Source: Acinetobacter lwoffii (GTDB lineage: Bacteria > Pseudomonadota > Gammaproteobacteria > Pseudomonadales > Moraxellaceae). Taken from it: DNA of 64,000 bases. This document shows, piece after piece, positions 18,740 to 26,772 of the stretch. Position 1 is the stretch's first letter, and each line of letters starts with the position of its first letter. The stretch lies in the NCBI RefSeq assembly GCF_029024105.1, contig NZ_CP118963.1, forward strand, positions 2,046,001 through 2,110,000. The letters run 5' to 3'. Below the pieces are notes generated by a model, which saw only the letters and a program-made list of their open reading frames with translations, was not told where the DNA came from and did not search any database. A program made the translations under genes and the position numbers.

Positions 18740-19120
18740 TTATACATGGGCAATCGAAGCAATTTCGACCAGCGCATCAGGTTTGACTAAACCTGTCTGT
18801 ACGCAATACCGTGCCGGCTTATCTCCCGGGAAATACTCTGCATAAACTGCATTAATCGCAGCATAATCTGCCCAGTCTTTGACAAAGACATGGTTAAAGG
18901 TCACGTCATCCATACTGCCGCCTGCTTCCTCAATCACACGCTTGATAGTTTCCAGAATATGACGGGTCTGTGCTGCGGCATCACCGACATGCACCACATT
19001 ATTATTTTCATCAAAAGCTAATGTACCGGATACATACACGATATTGTCTGCCTTGGTTGCCGGTACATACGGTGCTAATGGTTTCGATGTTCCTGCTGGA
19101 ATAATGATTTCTTTAGGCAT
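18740..19120 (-). CDS. rutC: RutC, RidA-family 3-aminoacrylate deaminase
   Basis: The 126-residue single-domain RidA/YjgF-family protein carries PYVPATKADNIVYVSGTLAFD, ETIKRVIEEAGGSMDDVT and the C-terminal PARYCVQTGLVKPDALVEI, whose Arg and Glu line the trimer-interface active site. RutC acts on the 3-aminoacrylate produced in the Rut pathway, helping its conversion to malonic semialdehyde. It follows rutB by 33 bases. Confidence 0.95.
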   Translation of the reverse strand: MPKEIIIPAGTSKPLAPYVPATKADNIVYVSGTLAFDENNNVVHVGDAAAQTRHILETIKRVIEEAGGSMDDVTFNHVFVKDWADYAAINAVYAEYFPGDKPARYCVQTGLVKPDALVEIASIAHV

Positions 19121-19153
19121 ACTATTTTTTCCTTAATTCTGTTCTTTAATTCT

Positions 19154-19915
19154 TTATGCGCTTACAGCTAATTTAGTTTCTTTTAGTGACTCACTTTCTT
19201 TTTGAAAGGTCTCTACAAAATTTTTGGTATCTGATACCCAGCCAAAGAAAGTCTTGATGTTATACAGACTGGCTTCATGCGCTTCGACTGGACCGGCCTG
19301 ATGGCAGGCATCAGCAAGTGCGATACCAAAATATTCTAAGAAGAAGCCATCACGTAGTGTCGACTCCACACACACGTTGGTGGCAATCCCCACAAAGACC
19401 AGATTGCGAATTCCTCTTACACGCAACATGCTGTCCAGCGCGGTATTAAAGAAACCGCTATAACGTGGCTTTTCGATCACCAGGTCTTGTGGCAGTGGTT
19501 TTAACTCATCAATCAGCTCAAAATCCCAACCACCTTTTGCTAACAATTGCCCCTGTAATTCAGGACGTTTACGCATGGTCTTTAAGGCATTGGATTTATG
19601 GAAATTTGGAGAGTCCTTACCACCCGCTTCCTTATATTCTGCATCCCAGCCATTTTTGAAATAAATCACCTGAATACCGGCTGCATGTGCGGCATCAACG
19701 GCCTTTTTAATATTTTCAACCACGGGCTTGGTTTTCGAGACATCAAAGCCCGCCAGATCCAGATAGCCACCCTGAGAGGTATAGGCATTTTGCATATCAA
19801 TCACAATCAAGGCTGTCTGTTCTGGTGCAAGACAAATCGCTTCGGGTTCCGCTTTAAGCGTTTTTCCTGTGCCGAGTTTTTCCGTAAAACCGGCTGTTAC
19901 GACTGATTCACTCAT
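19154..19915 (-). CDS. rutB: RutB ureidoacrylate/peroxyureidoacrylate amidohydrolase
   Basis: RutB is an isochorismatase-fold hydrolase that cleaves ureidoacrylate (or its peroxy form) to carbamate and aminoacrylate. The 253-residue protein shows the Asp-Lys-Cys triad: Asp in VIDMQNAY, Lys in VIEKPRYSGF and Cys in GIATNVCVESTLRDGFF. Its ATG overlaps the rutA stop by 4 bases (ATGA), implying translational coupling of the first two pathway steps. Confidence 0.95.
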   Translation of the reverse strand: MSESVVTAGFTEKLGTGKTLKAEPEAICLAPEQTALIVIDMQNAYTSQGGYLDLAGFDVSKTKPVVENIKKAVDAAHAAGIQVIYFKNGWDAEYKEAGGKDSPNFHKSNALKTMRKRPELQGQLLAKGGWDFELIDELKPLPQDLVIEKPRYSGFFNTALDSMLRVRGIRNLVFVGIATNVCVESTLRDGFFLEYFGIALADACHQAGPVEAHEASLYNIKTFFGWVSDTKNFVETFQKESESLKETKLAVSA

Positions 19916-21018
19916 GCGCTTTTCTCCAAAACTGGCGCTTCATCTTCAATGACAATATGATCACGGCATTTCATTAGCGGCTGGATTTTTTGACCAAAGT
20001 CTTCAACCCCTTGAATAAAATCATCAAAAGTTAGTAGTACGCCTTCCGTACCTTTGATCTCACCAATTTCATCCAACATTCGTGCCACATTTTCATAAGA
20101 ACCCACCAGCGTACCCATATTGATATTCACTGGAGATACGCTAGAAGCCATTTGACGGATATTGGTGTCTGCACCGGAAGTGGTATCTTTACCGCCTTGA
20201 TTCATCAGCCAGTTAATCGCTTCCATATCAGCACCATCGTTATAGTGCTGCCATTTGGCTTGCGCTTCTTCATCAGTTTCTGCAGCAATCACCATAAACA
20301 GCACATAAGTCTGTACATCACGGCCAGTCACATCTGTTTTTTCTTTGAGGCGGTCATTAATTTCTGCATAAGCTGTTGGAGTATTCAGGCCTTTACCAAA
20401 CACGAAGTTATAGTCAGCATATTGTGCAGAAAACTCTAAACCTGCATCAGATTGACCTGCACAGATAATCTTCATGTCGGCTTGTGGACGTGGGCTAACA
20501 CGGCAATCTTCCATCTGGAAATGTTCGCCTTTAAAGTCTGATTTACCAGTCGCCCAAAGTTCACGCAGAATTTGTACATATTCAGACAGATATTCATAGC
20601 GTTTGCCAAAATAGTCATTACCTGGCCACATACCCATTTGGGTATATTCAGGTGGCTGCCAGCCAGTTACGACATTCAGACCAAAACGGCCATTTGAAAT
20701 CGAATCAATGGTTGATGCCATGCGCGCGACAATTGCAGGTGGCATCACCAGAGTTGCGGCAGTTGCGAAAATTTTAATTTTGCTGGTGACAGCCGCAAGA
20801 CCTGCCATCAGGGTAAACGTTTCCAGGTTATGTTCCCAAAATTCAGTCTTGCCACCAAAGCCACGCAGCTTGATCATAGAAAGTGCGAAATCGAAACCAT
20901 AGTGCTCAGCACGCTGTACGATTTGTTTGTTTAACTCAAAAGTCGGCATGTACTGCGGTGCATTTTCAGAGAGTAACCAGCCATTATTTCCGATTGGACA
21001 GAAGACACCTATTTTCAT
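19912..21018 (-). CDS. rutA: RutA pyrimidine oxygenase
   Basis: RutA opens the uracil ring between N3 and C4 using FMNH2 and oxygen. The protein has 368 residues from the ATG at 21018, with a GAGG site 7 bases upstream; an in-frame GTG at 21024 also exists. Luciferase-like monooxygenase features include MKIGVFCPIGNNGWLLSENAPQ at the start, GRFGLNVVTGWQPPEYTQMG in the flavin pocket, and EGVLLTFDDFIQGVEDFGQ near the end. It is the first gene of the operon, about 78 bases downstream of a sigma-54 promoter. Confidence 0.96.
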   Translation of the reverse strand: MKIGVFCPIGNNGWLLSENAPQYMPTFELNKQIVQRAEHYGFDFALSMIKLRGFGGKTEFWEHNLETFTLMAGLAAVTSKIKIFATAATLVMPPAIVARMASTIDSISNGRFGLNVVTGWQPPEYTQMGMWPGNDYFGKRYEYLSEYVQILRELWATGKSDFKGEHFQMEDCRVSPRPQADMKIICAGQSDAGLEFSAQYADYNFVFGKGLNTPTAYAEINDRLKEKTDVTGRDVQTYVLFMVIAAETDEEAQAKWQHYNDGADMEAINWLMNQGGKDTTSGADTNIRQMASSVSPVNINMGTLVGSYENVARMLDEIGEIKGTEGVLLTFDDFIQGVEDFGQKIQPLMKCRDHIVIEDEAPVLEKSA

Positions 21019-21095
21019 TTTCACACCTCATTATTTTTAACACTTATTCAAAATTCTGATTCCACTTCGGGAATTTTATTTACAAGATAAACATT

Positions 21096-21110
21096 GCAAA
21101 GCGTGTGCCA
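21096..21110 (-). promoter_or_regulatory. Sigma-54 promoter of the rut operon
   Basis: Read on the minus strand the bases are TGGCAC-ACGCT-TTGC, which matches the -24/-12 consensus (TGGCAC-N5-TTGC) at every fixed position with correct spacing. It would start transcription near 21085, about 65 bases before the rutA ATG. A TGCACT half-site at 21221-21226 (about 110 bases upstream) could belong to an NtrC site but has no good partner half. Confidence 0.88.
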
Positions 21111-21310
21111 ACTATATTTAATTTACAATTATCAATTACTTAATATTTTATTTTTTGAATTTTTAGTAAAATAACCATTTTTACCTATGAGTCAATTTTG
21201 AACATATTGTTTCATTCAAGTGCACTCGTAGCAATTTTTGCATTTGCAGTTCATGCATCAATTCGAAGTAAAAACCATGCTGATGCTACAAAAATGATTG
21301 ATTAGAAAAA

Positions 21311-21338
21311 ATAAAAAACCAGACACGAGGTCTGGCTT
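21311..21338 (-). terminator. Rho-independent terminator of rutD
   Basis: On the minus strand CCAGAC (from 21335 down) pairs with GTCTGG (to 21319) around a 5-base loop, followed by TTTTTTATT. It separates rutD from the rutA promoter region. Confidence 0.88.
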
Positions 21339-21354
21339 TAAAAAAATCTTCAAA

Positions 21355-22146
21355 CTAAGGGGAAATCAGGAAGGAAAGGATCAGTTGATTCACCTGATCT
21401 GTCTCGGTCACGGTGGAAGCATGTGCACCTGTAGCGAGTAAACTGAGATGACTATGCGGCAGGCATTGCTGTAATTGCTGTGACCGTTGATAAGGCACCA
21501 GAAAATCATCCTGATTGGCAATTAGATGTATAGGAACATCTTTTAATGCTTGCTGATGCTCTGTGTTCAGTTTAAAAGCCTGCACGGCTTGTAGGCGTGC
21601 CAGAACATTTTGGATCGGTGGAAAGTCAAGGAGCTGCTTATTTTCTGCTTCGGTTAACTGATCAATATGGGTTGAAATCCACTGCGGCGGATAAAGAAAT
21701 AAAGCCTGTGCTCTCACATATGCCTCTGCCCCGCTATTGAGCAATAACGAAGTCCGGGCTTCGAAACACTTCTGAGTATGAGCATCCAGCTCTCCCCAAG
21801 CATTTAACATGGTCAGACTGAGTAGCTTAAACTTTCTTTCAGCCTGATAGGTCGCTAATTGCATGCCGATATGTCCGCCCAATGCATGCCCGATGAAATG
21901 AAACTCTCGAATGCCATCATTGATCAATAAATCCAGAATCTGGCCGGCCATATGGTCGATCGAATAAGACGTGGGCAATAGCTCAGAATCTGAATGACAG
22001 CCTTCCTGATCATAAGTGACTACATGAAAATGCTGCTGTAAAACTCTAATTTGAGGATTCCAGAAACTGGCATGTCCGCCCAATCCGGACGAAAGCACCA
22101 TATAAGGTGCATCTGCCTGTGCTGCAAGATGAATAGATAAAGACAT
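21355..22146 (-). CDS. rutD: RutD-like alpha/beta hydrolase
   Basis: The 263-residue alpha/beta hydrolase closely follows the RutD pattern: YMVLSSGLGGHASFWNPQI, VVTYDQEGCHSDSEL, YSIDHMAGQILDLLI, HTQKCFEARTSLLLNSGAEA and ALFLYPPQWI. The nucleophile elbow reads GHALGG, with Ala where a catalytic Ser is usual. E. coli RutD has the same replacement as I recall, so it fits the family. RutD is thought to speed decay of carbamate or aminoacrylate. It lies outside the main operon, 330 bases upstream of rutA, with its own terminator. Confidence 0.87.
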   Translation of the reverse strand: MSLSIHLAAQADAPYMVLSSGLGGHASFWNPQIRVLQQHFHVVTYDQEGCHSDSELLPTSYSIDHMAGQILDLLINDGIREFHFIGHALGGHIGMQLATYQAERKFKLLSLTMLNAWGELDAHTQKCFEARTSLLLNSGAEAYVRAQALFLYPPQWISTHIDQLTEAENKQLLDFPPIQNVLARLQAVQAFKLNTEHQQALKDVPIHLIANQDDFLVPYQRSQQLQQCLPHSHLSLLATGAHASTVTETDQVNQLILSFLISP

Positions 22147-22226
22147 ATCACTCTCATATTTTAACTATGAGATGAACGCAGCAAGATATATGCCTGAATA
22201 GAAGTATTTTTGAACAATTGATAAAA

Positions 22227-22484
22227 TTATAGCCAGTAGACATTAAAGCTATAATAAAATTCCTGTACCTCAAAACGCACGTTATAACCGAGCTCAGTCA
22301 GCTCTGCCGAAAGACCCCGAATTTCTTCCAAAGGCAGATGTTTGGGAAAAACTGTCAGTACCGCTGTATTGCCTTGCCGGGCATTATCTTCAATCAGTTG
22401 CGCCAGACGTGGCTTATACATTTCAATATTCAGGTTAGCAACATTAGATAAAATTTTGGCCTGATCTGCCGTCATAAAATTCAT
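22227..22484 (-). CDS. Conserved-looking small hypothetical protein
   Basis: The 85-residue protein is soluble, starting MNFMTADQAKILSNVANLN, with a central amphipathic helix (KPRLAQLIEDNARQGN) and a C-terminal strand-rich part ending YYSFNVYWL. There is no signal peptide or membrane span and no family I can name. It lies 80 bases upstream of rutD on the same strand and might share its transcript. The protease gene terminator lies between it and degS. Confidence 0.6.
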   Translation of the reverse strand: MNFMTADQAKILSNVANLNIEMYKPRLAQLIEDNARQGNTAVLTVFPKHLPLEEIRGLSAELTELGYNVRFEVQEFYYSFNVYWL

Positions 22485-22582
22485 TTTTATTTTCTCTTTT
22501 AATGTTATTTCACTAAGCTAAATGATTTATAAAACGCTTAATATTTCACTTTTGTATCAGAACATGCTGAAAGAAAGTATAA

Positions 22583-22613
22583 AAAAAATCCCTCATCATG
22601 AGGGATTTTTTTT
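22583..22613. terminator. Terminator of the DegS-like protease gene
   Basis: TCCCTCAT (22589-22596) and ATGAGGGA (22598-22605) form a nearly loop-closed stem with A-runs before and T-runs after, so it can work on the minus strand for the protease gene that ends at 22622. Confidence 0.88.
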
Positions 22614-22621
22614 AATCAAAC

Positions 22622-23803
22622 TTATTGGCCTGGCAGAGGAATATATTGTGAAGCACTGTCTTGTGCCTTACGTTCAGTCACCACAACCTCTAGGATCATG
22701 GTTTTTCCTGCCCGCTCAATTTCAATCTGAATGGTACTGTTTGGCTTTTGCAAGGCCACAAAATTAATCAGATGTGAGGCAGAACTAATCTCTTCCTCAT
22801 TTACTTTCATAATCTTATCGCCACGCTGGATTCCAGCCTTGGCAGCAGGTCCATCCGGTAGCACTTCTGCGACCGTCACACCTTTTTCTTTGGGTTGCAG
22901 GACATCATCACGCTCTGCAGGTAATAAGCTGATCCCTAACCAGCCACGAACCACACGGCCATCTTTCAAAATGGCATTCATCACCTGCTGACAGATTTTG
23001 GCCGGAATGGCAAAACCAATCCCCAGCGAACCACCAGACTGCGAGAAGATTGCAGTATTCACACCAATTAAATTACCGGCGACATCAATCAGCGCACCAC
23101 CCGAGTTACCTGGGTTAATTGCAGCATCGGTCTGTACAAAGTCTTCATAGGTATTGATACCCAAATCTGAACGGCCCGTTGCCGAGATAATCCCCTGCGT
23201 CACGGTTTGCCCAACACCAAAAGGATTACCAATGGCCAGAACCACATCACCGACTTCATTGCCACTGAGTTTAAATGGCAAAACTGGCAATTGCGTCAGT
23301 TCAATCTTGATCACGGCCAGATCGGTATCCGGGTCAGTTCCGACCACTTTAGCTTCGGCACGACGTCCATCCTGCAAAGCCACTACAATCTGATCGGCCT
23401 GCGCAATCACGTGGTTATTGGTCAGGATATAACCGTCTGGACGTACAATTACACCCGAACCTAAACTGTTTTCATTCGGGCTTTGTCCATACTGGTCAGG
23501 CAACTGATCGCCAAAGAATTCACGAAATACCGGATCGGTCAGTAAAGGATGCGCCTGTTGCTTGACTTTTTGGGTAGTAAAAATATTCACGACAGCCGGG
23601 GCTGCCACTTTTACAGCAGCACTGTAGGAGACCACGCCTCCTGAGCGCGACGTATCAATCAACGGCTCTACTTTTTCAGCAGGCATTTTGACGCCATCTG
23701 GCGCAACTGGTGCCTTTGGTTTTTGTAGTTGTTGCCACCCCAAAAAACCGATAATGACTAAAATCAGTAACACCCAGGGTAACCATGTAAAGGTACGGCG
23801 CAC
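22622..23803 (-). CDS. degS: DegS/AlgW-type periplasmic serine protease
   Basis: The 393-residue HtrA-family protein has one N-terminal membrane anchor (WLPWVLLILVIIGFLGW, residues 7-23), a trypsin-like domain and a single PDZ domain. The catalytic triad is seen as His in ILTNNHVIAQ, Asp in DPDTDLAVIKI and Ser in NPGNSGGALID. One PDZ plus an anchor is the DegS/AlgW design: it senses unfolded outer-membrane proteins and starts cleavage of the anti-sigma-E factor. The start is GTG at 23803, supported by GAGGAT 9 bases upstream. The symbol could equally be algW. Confidence 0.88.
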   Translation of the reverse strand: MRRTFTWLPWVLLILVIIGFLGWQQLQKPKAPVAPDGVKMPAEKVEPLIDTSRSGGVVSYSAAVKVAAPAVVNIFTTQKVKQQAHPLLTDPVFREFFGDQLPDQYGQSPNENSLGSGVIVRPDGYILTNNHVIAQADQIVVALQDGRRAEAKVVGTDPDTDLAVIKIELTQLPVLPFKLSGNEVGDVVLAIGNPFGVGQTVTQGIISATGRSDLGINTYEDFVQTDAAINPGNSGGALIDVAGNLIGVNTAIFSQSGGSLGIGFAIPAKICQQVMNAILKDGRVVRGWLGISLLPAERDDVLQPKEKGVTVAEVLPDGPAAKAGIQRGDKIMKVNEEEISSASHLINFVALQKPNSTIQIEIERAGKTMILEVVVTERKAQDSASQYIPLPGQ

Positions 23804-23973
23804 GTTGCTATCCTCTAAAATATTTTAATTCGTTGATGACTAAGTAATTTGTGTCCTATTGTAATGCTAAATACATAACTAAACACAAAAAATTCCACAG
23901 AGATTTGTGCAGCTTTAGTTACAATTAGACCTATAGATAAATATGGGCAAGTTTTTAAACTTACAGGAATTTT

Positions 23974-24732
23974 ATGGCGAATTTGAACGATATTATTCAA
24001 TGGTGTGACCAGACTTTGGCAGCACGTGAATTTAAGGACTATGCACCGAATGGCTTGCAGATTGAAGGCAAATCCGAAGTGAATAAAATCCTCTGTGCCG
24101 TGACCGCCTCCCAGAGTGCAATTGAAGCTGCAATTGAGCAAGGCGCAGATTTATTGCTGGTTCATCATGGCTATTTCTGGAAAGGAGAAGCCTATCCGAT
24201 TACGGGAATGCGTGGTAAACGCATTAAAACCCTGATTCAACATGATATCTCACTGGTTGGCTATCATCTGCCTTTAGACAGTCATCCAACACTGGGAAAT
24301 AATGCCGCCATTGCGGATTTATTAGAACTCGAAAATATCGAACAGCTTGATCCGAGTGAGAAACGTCCAATTGGCAATATTGGCTATTTAAAACAGCCAA
24401 TGAGTCCGGAAGATTTTAAAAATTATGTTTCAGAAAAGCTGGGCTTTGATGCGATTCATCTTCCTGCTGAAAAAACTCAAATCCATAAAGTCGGTTTCTG
24501 TACCGGTGGTGCGCAGGATTATATTCAAAAAGCGGCACTACAAGATTGTGATGCCTATATTTCAGGTGAAGTGAGCGAACGCACCTTTTATGAAGCTCAG
24601 GAACTGAATGTGCATTATTATGCTTGTGGCCATCATGCGACTGAAAAATACGGTGTGCAACGCCTTGGCAAGGCTATTTCAGAACAGTTTAATATTGAGT
24701 ATGATTATTTCGAATTAAACAATCCGATTTAA
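23974..24732 (+). CDS. Nif3-like dinuclear metal-centre protein (YbgI family)
   Basis: The 252-residue protein has the Nif3/YbgI layout: FKDYAPNGLQIEG near the start, metal-binding LLLVHHGYFWKGE, GYHLPLDSHPTLGNNA, and the C-terminal YACGHHATEKYGVQ. Family members form hexameric rings with a two-metal site, and the exact reaction is not settled (GTP cyclohydrolase-like activity has been proposed). It lies alone between the protease gene and sodB on the opposite strand from the protease, with an AGGAA site before the ATG. Confidence 0.92.
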   Translation: MANLNDIIQWCDQTLAAREFKDYAPNGLQIEGKSEVNKILCAVTASQSAIEAAIEQGADLLLVHHGYFWKGEAYPITGMRGKRIKTLIQHDISLVGYHLPLDSHPTLGNNAAIADLLELENIEQLDPSEKRPIGNIGYLKQPMSPEDFKNYVSEKLGFDAIHLPAEKTQIHKVGFCTGGAQDYIQKAALQDCDAYISGEVSERTFYEAQELNVHYYACGHHATEKYGVQRLGKAISEQFNIEYDYFELNNPI

Positions 24733-24885
24733 TTCGACTGACGGTTATGATCAGTGGCTTTATTCATATATTTTCAGGCTTTATTCTGTATTGTTATTTA
24801 TACACGATGCCCATTTCTGCCCGATTATCTATTACAATAAAGCCACTTATTGTTAAAACCCAGCAAAATGCAAGGAATTGAGAAC

Positions 24886-25512
24886 ATGACAACCATTACT
24901 TTACCAGCATTACCTTACGGCTACGAAGATCTTGCTCCACACATCAGCAAGGAAACTTTAGAATACCATCACGACAAACACCACAATACGTATGTGGTTA
25001 ACCTGAATAACCTGATCGCTGGTACTGAGCTTGAAGGCAAAACTCTAGAAGAAATTATTACAGCAACTGCTGGTGATGCTTCTAAAGCAGGTGTTTTCAA
25101 TAACGCGGCTCAAGTTTGGAACCACACGTTCTACTGGAACTGTATGGCTAAAAACGGTGGCGGTAAAGCAACTGGTACTTTGGCTGCAAAAATTGACGAA
25201 GCTTTCGGTTCTTATGAAAAATTTGCTGAAGAATTTGCTGCTGCTGCAACTACTCAGTTTGGTTCAGGTTGGGCTTGGTTAGTGGCTGACGAAGTAAACG
25301 GTCAGCTTTCTATCATGAAAACTTCAAATGCTGATACGCCAATGGCGCACGGTAAAATTGCAGTGTTGACGATTGACGTTTGGGAACACGCTTACTACAT
25401 CGATTTCCGTAATGCTCGTCCTAAGTACATCTCTACTTTCCTAGAAAGCCTAGTAAACTGGGATTATGCAAATGCGAAATATGCAGGTCAGCCTGCAGGT
25501 GTTGAGAAATAA
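24886..25512 (+). CDS. sodB: Iron superoxide dismutase
   Basis: SodB converts superoxide to oxygen and peroxide in the cytosol. The protein has 208 residues from the ATG at 24886, preceded by AAGGA; an upstream in-frame start at 24850 adds 12 atypical residues. The metal ligands are His in LEYHHDKHHNTYV, His in WNHTFYWNCM, and Asp and His in TIDVWEHAYYIDF. AAATTQFGSGWAWLV includes the Gln typical of the iron form. A terminator follows. Confidence 0.96.
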   Translation: MTTITLPALPYGYEDLAPHISKETLEYHHDKHHNTYVVNLNNLIAGTELEGKTLEEIITATAGDASKAGVFNNAAQVWNHTFYWNCMAKNGGGKATGTLAAKIDEAFGSYEKFAEEFAAAATTQFGSGWAWLVADEVNGQLSIMKTSNADTPMAHGKIAVLTIDVWEHAYYIDFRNARPKYISTFLESLVNWDYANAKYAGQPAGVEK

Positions 25513-25532
25513 TTTTTTATTTCTTTGCTAAA

Positions 25533-25561
25533 AAAATCACCCATTTCGGGTGATTTTTTTA
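25533..25561 (+). terminator. Rho-independent terminator of sodB
   Basis: AAAATCACCC (25533-25542), loop ATTTC, GGGTGATTTT (25548-25557), then Ts. Confidence 0.93.
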
Positions 25562-25620
25562 TTTTTAGGCTCTAAATGAATATTTATGAAGCAAACAATT
25601 CATTTCTTTACATTAATTGA

Positions 25621-25649
25621 TTGACGACCTGGTTATTCATCCCTAAAAT
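25621..25649 (+). promoter_or_regulatory. Promoter of the first tRNA-Asn pair
   Basis: TTGACG (25621-25626), 17-base spacer, TAAAAT (25644-25649). It ends 11 bases before the mature tRNA. Confidence 0.75.
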
Positions 25650-25660
25650 GCCGATCAGAT

Positions 25661-25736
25661 TCTCCAATAGCTCAGTCGGTAGAGCGACGGACTGTTAATC
25701 CGCAGGTCCCTGGTTCGAGCCCAGGTTGGAGAGCCA
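25661..25736 (+). tRNA. tRNA-Asn (GUU), copy 1
   Basis: A 76-base cloverleaf with encoded CCA. The acceptor stem is TCTCCAA/TTGGAGA, the anticodon loop CTGTTAA (anticodon GTT) and the T-loop TTCGAGC. Confidence 0.97.
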
Positions 25737-25741
25737 TCTAT

Positions 25742-25817
25742 TCTTCCATAGCTCAGTCGGTAGAGCGACGGACTGTTAATCCGCAGGTCCCTGGTTCGAG
25801 CCCAGGTGGAAGAGCCA
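25742..25817 (+). tRNA. tRNA-Asn (GUU), copy 2
   Basis: The body is identical to copy 1, but the acceptor stem is TCTTCCA/TGGAAGA, changed on both sides so that pairing is kept. It lies 5 bases after copy 1, so the pair is co-transcribed. Confidence 0.97.
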
Positions 25818-25829
25818 AAATTCTGAAGA

Positions 25830-25858
25830 AACCCACTCATTGCGAAGTGGGTTTTTTT
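25830..25858 (+). terminator. Terminator of the first tRNA-Asn pair
   Basis: AACCCACT (25830-25837) pairs with AGTGGGTT (25846-25853), then Ts. The same hairpin recurs after the second pair. Confidence 0.92.
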
Positions 25859-26069
25859 ATAGCTGTATTTTTTAAATTGAGATCATATTGATTTATATGC
25901 GCGATCAACCGCTCATTTCTTATGCTCCAGATCACTTATCAAAATTAAGGCTGATCACGATTTTGTTATTAGAACCGGTTTACATAAACATAACAGTTTG
26001 AACTACAAACCTTTTCGACTATTTTTAAAACACTTGATTCAATTTCTGCAGCTTTTTTCTAAAAGTGCC

Positions 26070-26097
26070 TTGACCCCTTTTCAAATCTCTCTATAAT
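26070..26097 (+). promoter_or_regulatory. Promoter of the second tRNA-Asn pair
   Basis: TTGACC (26070-26075), 16-base spacer, TATAAT (26092-26097), 11 bases before the mature tRNA. Confidence 0.85.
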
Positions 26098-26108
26098 CGC
26101 TGTCAGAT

Positions 26109-26184
26109 TCTCCAATAGCTCAGTCGGTAGAGCGACGGACTGTTAATCCGCAGGTCCCTGGTTCGAGCCCAGGTTGGAGAGCCA
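26109..26184 (+). tRNA. tRNA-Asn (GUU), copy 3
   Basis: 76 bases, identical to copy 1 including the acceptor stem TCTCCAA/TTGGAGA. CCA is encoded. Confidence 0.97.
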
Positions 26185-26190
26185 ATCTAT

Positions 26191-26266
26191 TCTCCCATAG
26201 CTCAGTCGGTAGAGCGACGGACTGTTAATCCGCAGGTCCCTGGTTCGAGCCCAGGTGGGAGAGCCA
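26191..26266 (+). tRNA. tRNA-Asn (GUU), copy 4
   Basis: Same body, with acceptor stem TCTCCCA/TGGGAGA. This differs from copy 2 by one compensated base pair. Confidence 0.97.
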
Positions 26267-26278
26267 AGATTCTGAAGA

Positions 26279-26307
26279 AACCCACTCATTGCGAAGTGGG
26301 TTTTTTT
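26279..26307 (+). terminator. Terminator of the second tRNA-Asn pair
   Basis: AACCCACT (26279-26286) and AGTGGGTT (26295-26302), then Ts. Sequence and flanks match the terminator at 25830, showing the whole unit is duplicated. Confidence 0.92.
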
Positions 26308-26327
26308 ATTCTTCCCTTTTGTGATCT

Positions 26328-26771
26328 GTGTTTAATTTGAGTCAGTTTATATTTTTTGTGATTGGCTGCCTGGCAACATTTGCATTAGTTTGCCTGCTCT
26401 TCCCACATCTCTTCACCCGTCAAAAGAAATTCTATCCAAAGCGCGTCATTACTGCTTTTGAAAGCAGGATGTTTACACGTCTGAAAGATGCCTTTCCTCA
26501 TCATCACATTCTGGCACAAGTCGCGTTTAGCGCTTTGATCACGCACGATCAGATGAAAATGCGCAATCAATTTAATCGCAAAGTCACAGACTTCGTAGTA
26601 CTTGATCGTGAATATAATGTAGTAGCAATTGTCGAACTGGATGATCCGAGCCATATTGGCAAAGAACAGGAAGATGCTGAACGCGATGCCATGCTGATTG
26701 CAGCAGGCTATACCGTGATTCGATACACCCAGATTCCAACTATCAGACAACTGCAAAGGAATTTAAGATAA
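26328..26771 (+). CDS. DUF2726 domain membrane-anchored protein
   Basis: The 147-residue protein starts at a GTG close behind the tRNA terminator. It has one N-terminal membrane helix (FIFFVIGCLATFALVCLLF) and then a DUF2726 domain, with RVITAFESRMFTRLKDAFP, NRKVTDFVVLDREYNVVAIVELDDPSH and RDAMLIAAGYTVIRY. The D-x(n)-ELDD pattern resembles a PD-(D/E)xK nuclease-like fold, which has been suggested for this domain family. Function is unknown. No clear ribosome site is seen, so the exact start is unsure. Confidence 0.75.
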   Translation: MFNLSQFIFFVIGCLATFALVCLLFPHLFTRQKKFYPKRVITAFESRMFTRLKDAFPHHHILAQVAFSALITHDQMKMRNQFNRKVTDFVVLDREYNVVAIVELDDPSHIGKEQEDAERDAMLIAAGYTVIRYTQIPTIRQLQRNLR

Positions 26772-26772
26772 G

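Noticed and set aside
25655..25840. 61-residue minus-strand frame with an internal repeat
   Set aside because: It runs through two tRNA-Asn genes; its repeat simply reflects the two tRNA copies.
25661..26266. Regularly spaced repeats that might suggest a CRISPR array
   Set aside because: The repeats are four complete tRNA-Asn genes with promoters and terminators; there are no spacers.
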